This document shows positions 63,197 through 64,000 of a stretch of 64,000 bases of DNA, in pieces. Positions within the stretch are counted from its first letter, which is position 1, and each line of letters opens with the position of its first letter. This DNA is from Pyrrhoderma lamaoense. Its lineage: Eukaryota; Basidiomycota; Agaricomycetes; Hymenochaetales; Hymenochaetaceae. Location of the stretch: contig NBAZ01000026.1 of the NCBI GenBank assembly GCA_002794735.1, positions 124,001 to 188,000 of the forward strand, read 5' to 3'. The translations under genes and the position numbers were made by a program. Below the pieces are notes generated by a model. The model was not told the origin of the DNA, did no database searches, and worked only from the letters and a program-made list of their open reading frames with translations.

Positions 63197-64000
63197 TATG
63201 GTTTTGTGAGTATCATCTGCTTTTCCCCGTAACCACCTGAGACTAAATAAACATAAATCTTCTACAGTTTCATTGTTTTTACTTTTTGTGCCACTGGCGT
63301 CTCGGGTACTGTCGTATATCATTATTAATAAAATCATTCTCTTTCACGGTTCAAACATTTAATGTAGATAATGCATGAGGACAAAAAATCAAAGTCTAGT
63401 CTCAAGCTCACACTTAGTAGGTGTGGAGGTCGAATTTCAATTCAGTCTTTCATAATGCAATGTAGAAGAATGATCTCCATAAAGCATGAGAGACGCTTTG
63501 ACTTGGATTCTTTAACTTGGAGCAGATTATTTTTCCAGAGCCTCCCGCGCCGTTCAGCGATTCACTTTTTTGGCGCACACTGTAGCTCGGAGGTATTTTG
63601 GGGAAGAGTCCGGCAGCATTGTGGCGGTACTCCAAGAGAATTGAAGCTCAGGAATCAGAATTCAAGCTCGATATATTCTATCAATTAAAAGACACTCCGG
63701 CGATCGAGGTTCTGTTATGTTGTTTGATACATCTATTCATTCATATATCATAATGCAGCTGCGCATTGTGTTATGCTGCTCTTTTGTTAAATACATATAC
63801 ACATAAATAAATTTTCAGAATTCATCTCAGCAATTGAAATGGAAAACCTCATTGCAGAATAGGAATATCGGTGTTTAAGCCCGTATGGAATATTGGCTGT
63901 ATTCACTCATTCGAGGATCAGCTCGTGATGTTGACCAGTTACCATGTGCAGGCTCGGCCCAGGAACTATTGGCATACGCATACATCATAGTTGTGATCAT
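63197..64000. other. Window end without a supportable gene
   Basis: About 800 bases. An ATG-initiated 105-codon ORF at 63371-63688 has no recognisable motif, and a minus-strand ORF overlaps it. An exon of a gene extending past the window cannot be excluded. Confidence 0.4.

Noticed and set aside
63371..63688. 105-codon ORF near the window end
   Set aside because: No motif, an equally plausible reverse-strand ORF overlaps it, and there is no splice or context support.

Overview
The window is nuclear DNA of a filamentous fungus, most likely a basidiomycete (Agaricomycetes-like). I infer this from genes broken by many 50-70 base GT-AG introns and from the protein families present: hexose transporter, vacuolar M28 protease, fungal bestrophin-type channel, KRE6/SKN1 glucan synthesis protein, Zn2Cys6 regulator, GH92 mannosidase, and a glutaredoxin-like membrane protein of the kind seen in mushrooms. 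No species can be named from the sequence alone.

Layout. 1-14.8 kb is gene-dense: the 3' end of a sugar transporter (+), then on the minus strand a PFF1-type M28 protease, a 12-exon bestrophin, a C2H2 zinc-finger gene, a 4-coumarate-CoA-ligase-like enzyme and a KRE6-type GH16 protein. 14.8-18 kb is gene-free, 18.0-19.6 kb holds a Zn2Cys6 regulator (+), and 19.6-25.5 kb is an AT-rich gene desert with only eroded coding fragments. 25.5-37.3 kb is a microsatellite- and homopolymer-rich island whose only convincing gene is a glutaredoxin-like membrane protein (minus, 27.1-29.5 kb). 37.3-38.9 kb is a diverged copy of the 8.4-10.2 kb segment: a second zinc-finger gene, a strongly conserved roughly 300-base upstream block, and a relic of the 3' end of the CoA ligase.

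40.7-54.8 kb carries five tandem, same-strand, diverged protein-kinase-like genes that share phase-2 introns in the catalytic loop and right after the DFG motif. The first has lost the glycine loop, the HRD aspartate and the DFG aspartate and looks like a pseudokinase; the other four keep the catalytic residues. All carry long basic Ser/Pro/Lys-rich C-terminal tails. 55.2-58.7 kb is a GH92 mannosidase (minus), 59.3-61.1 kb a membrane-anchored GH16 glucanase (+), and 61.5-63.2 kb two small proteins, each with one membrane segment and Lys/Arg-rich parts.

At least eight otherwise well-preserved genes need exactly one base added or removed, usually at or next to a short homopolymer, to read through. 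This looks more like residual assembly error than decay, and it affects how the gene models should be read. The most interesting items are the kinase array with its pseudokinase, and the pair of zinc-finger loci whose noncoding upstream block is far better conserved than their proteins.
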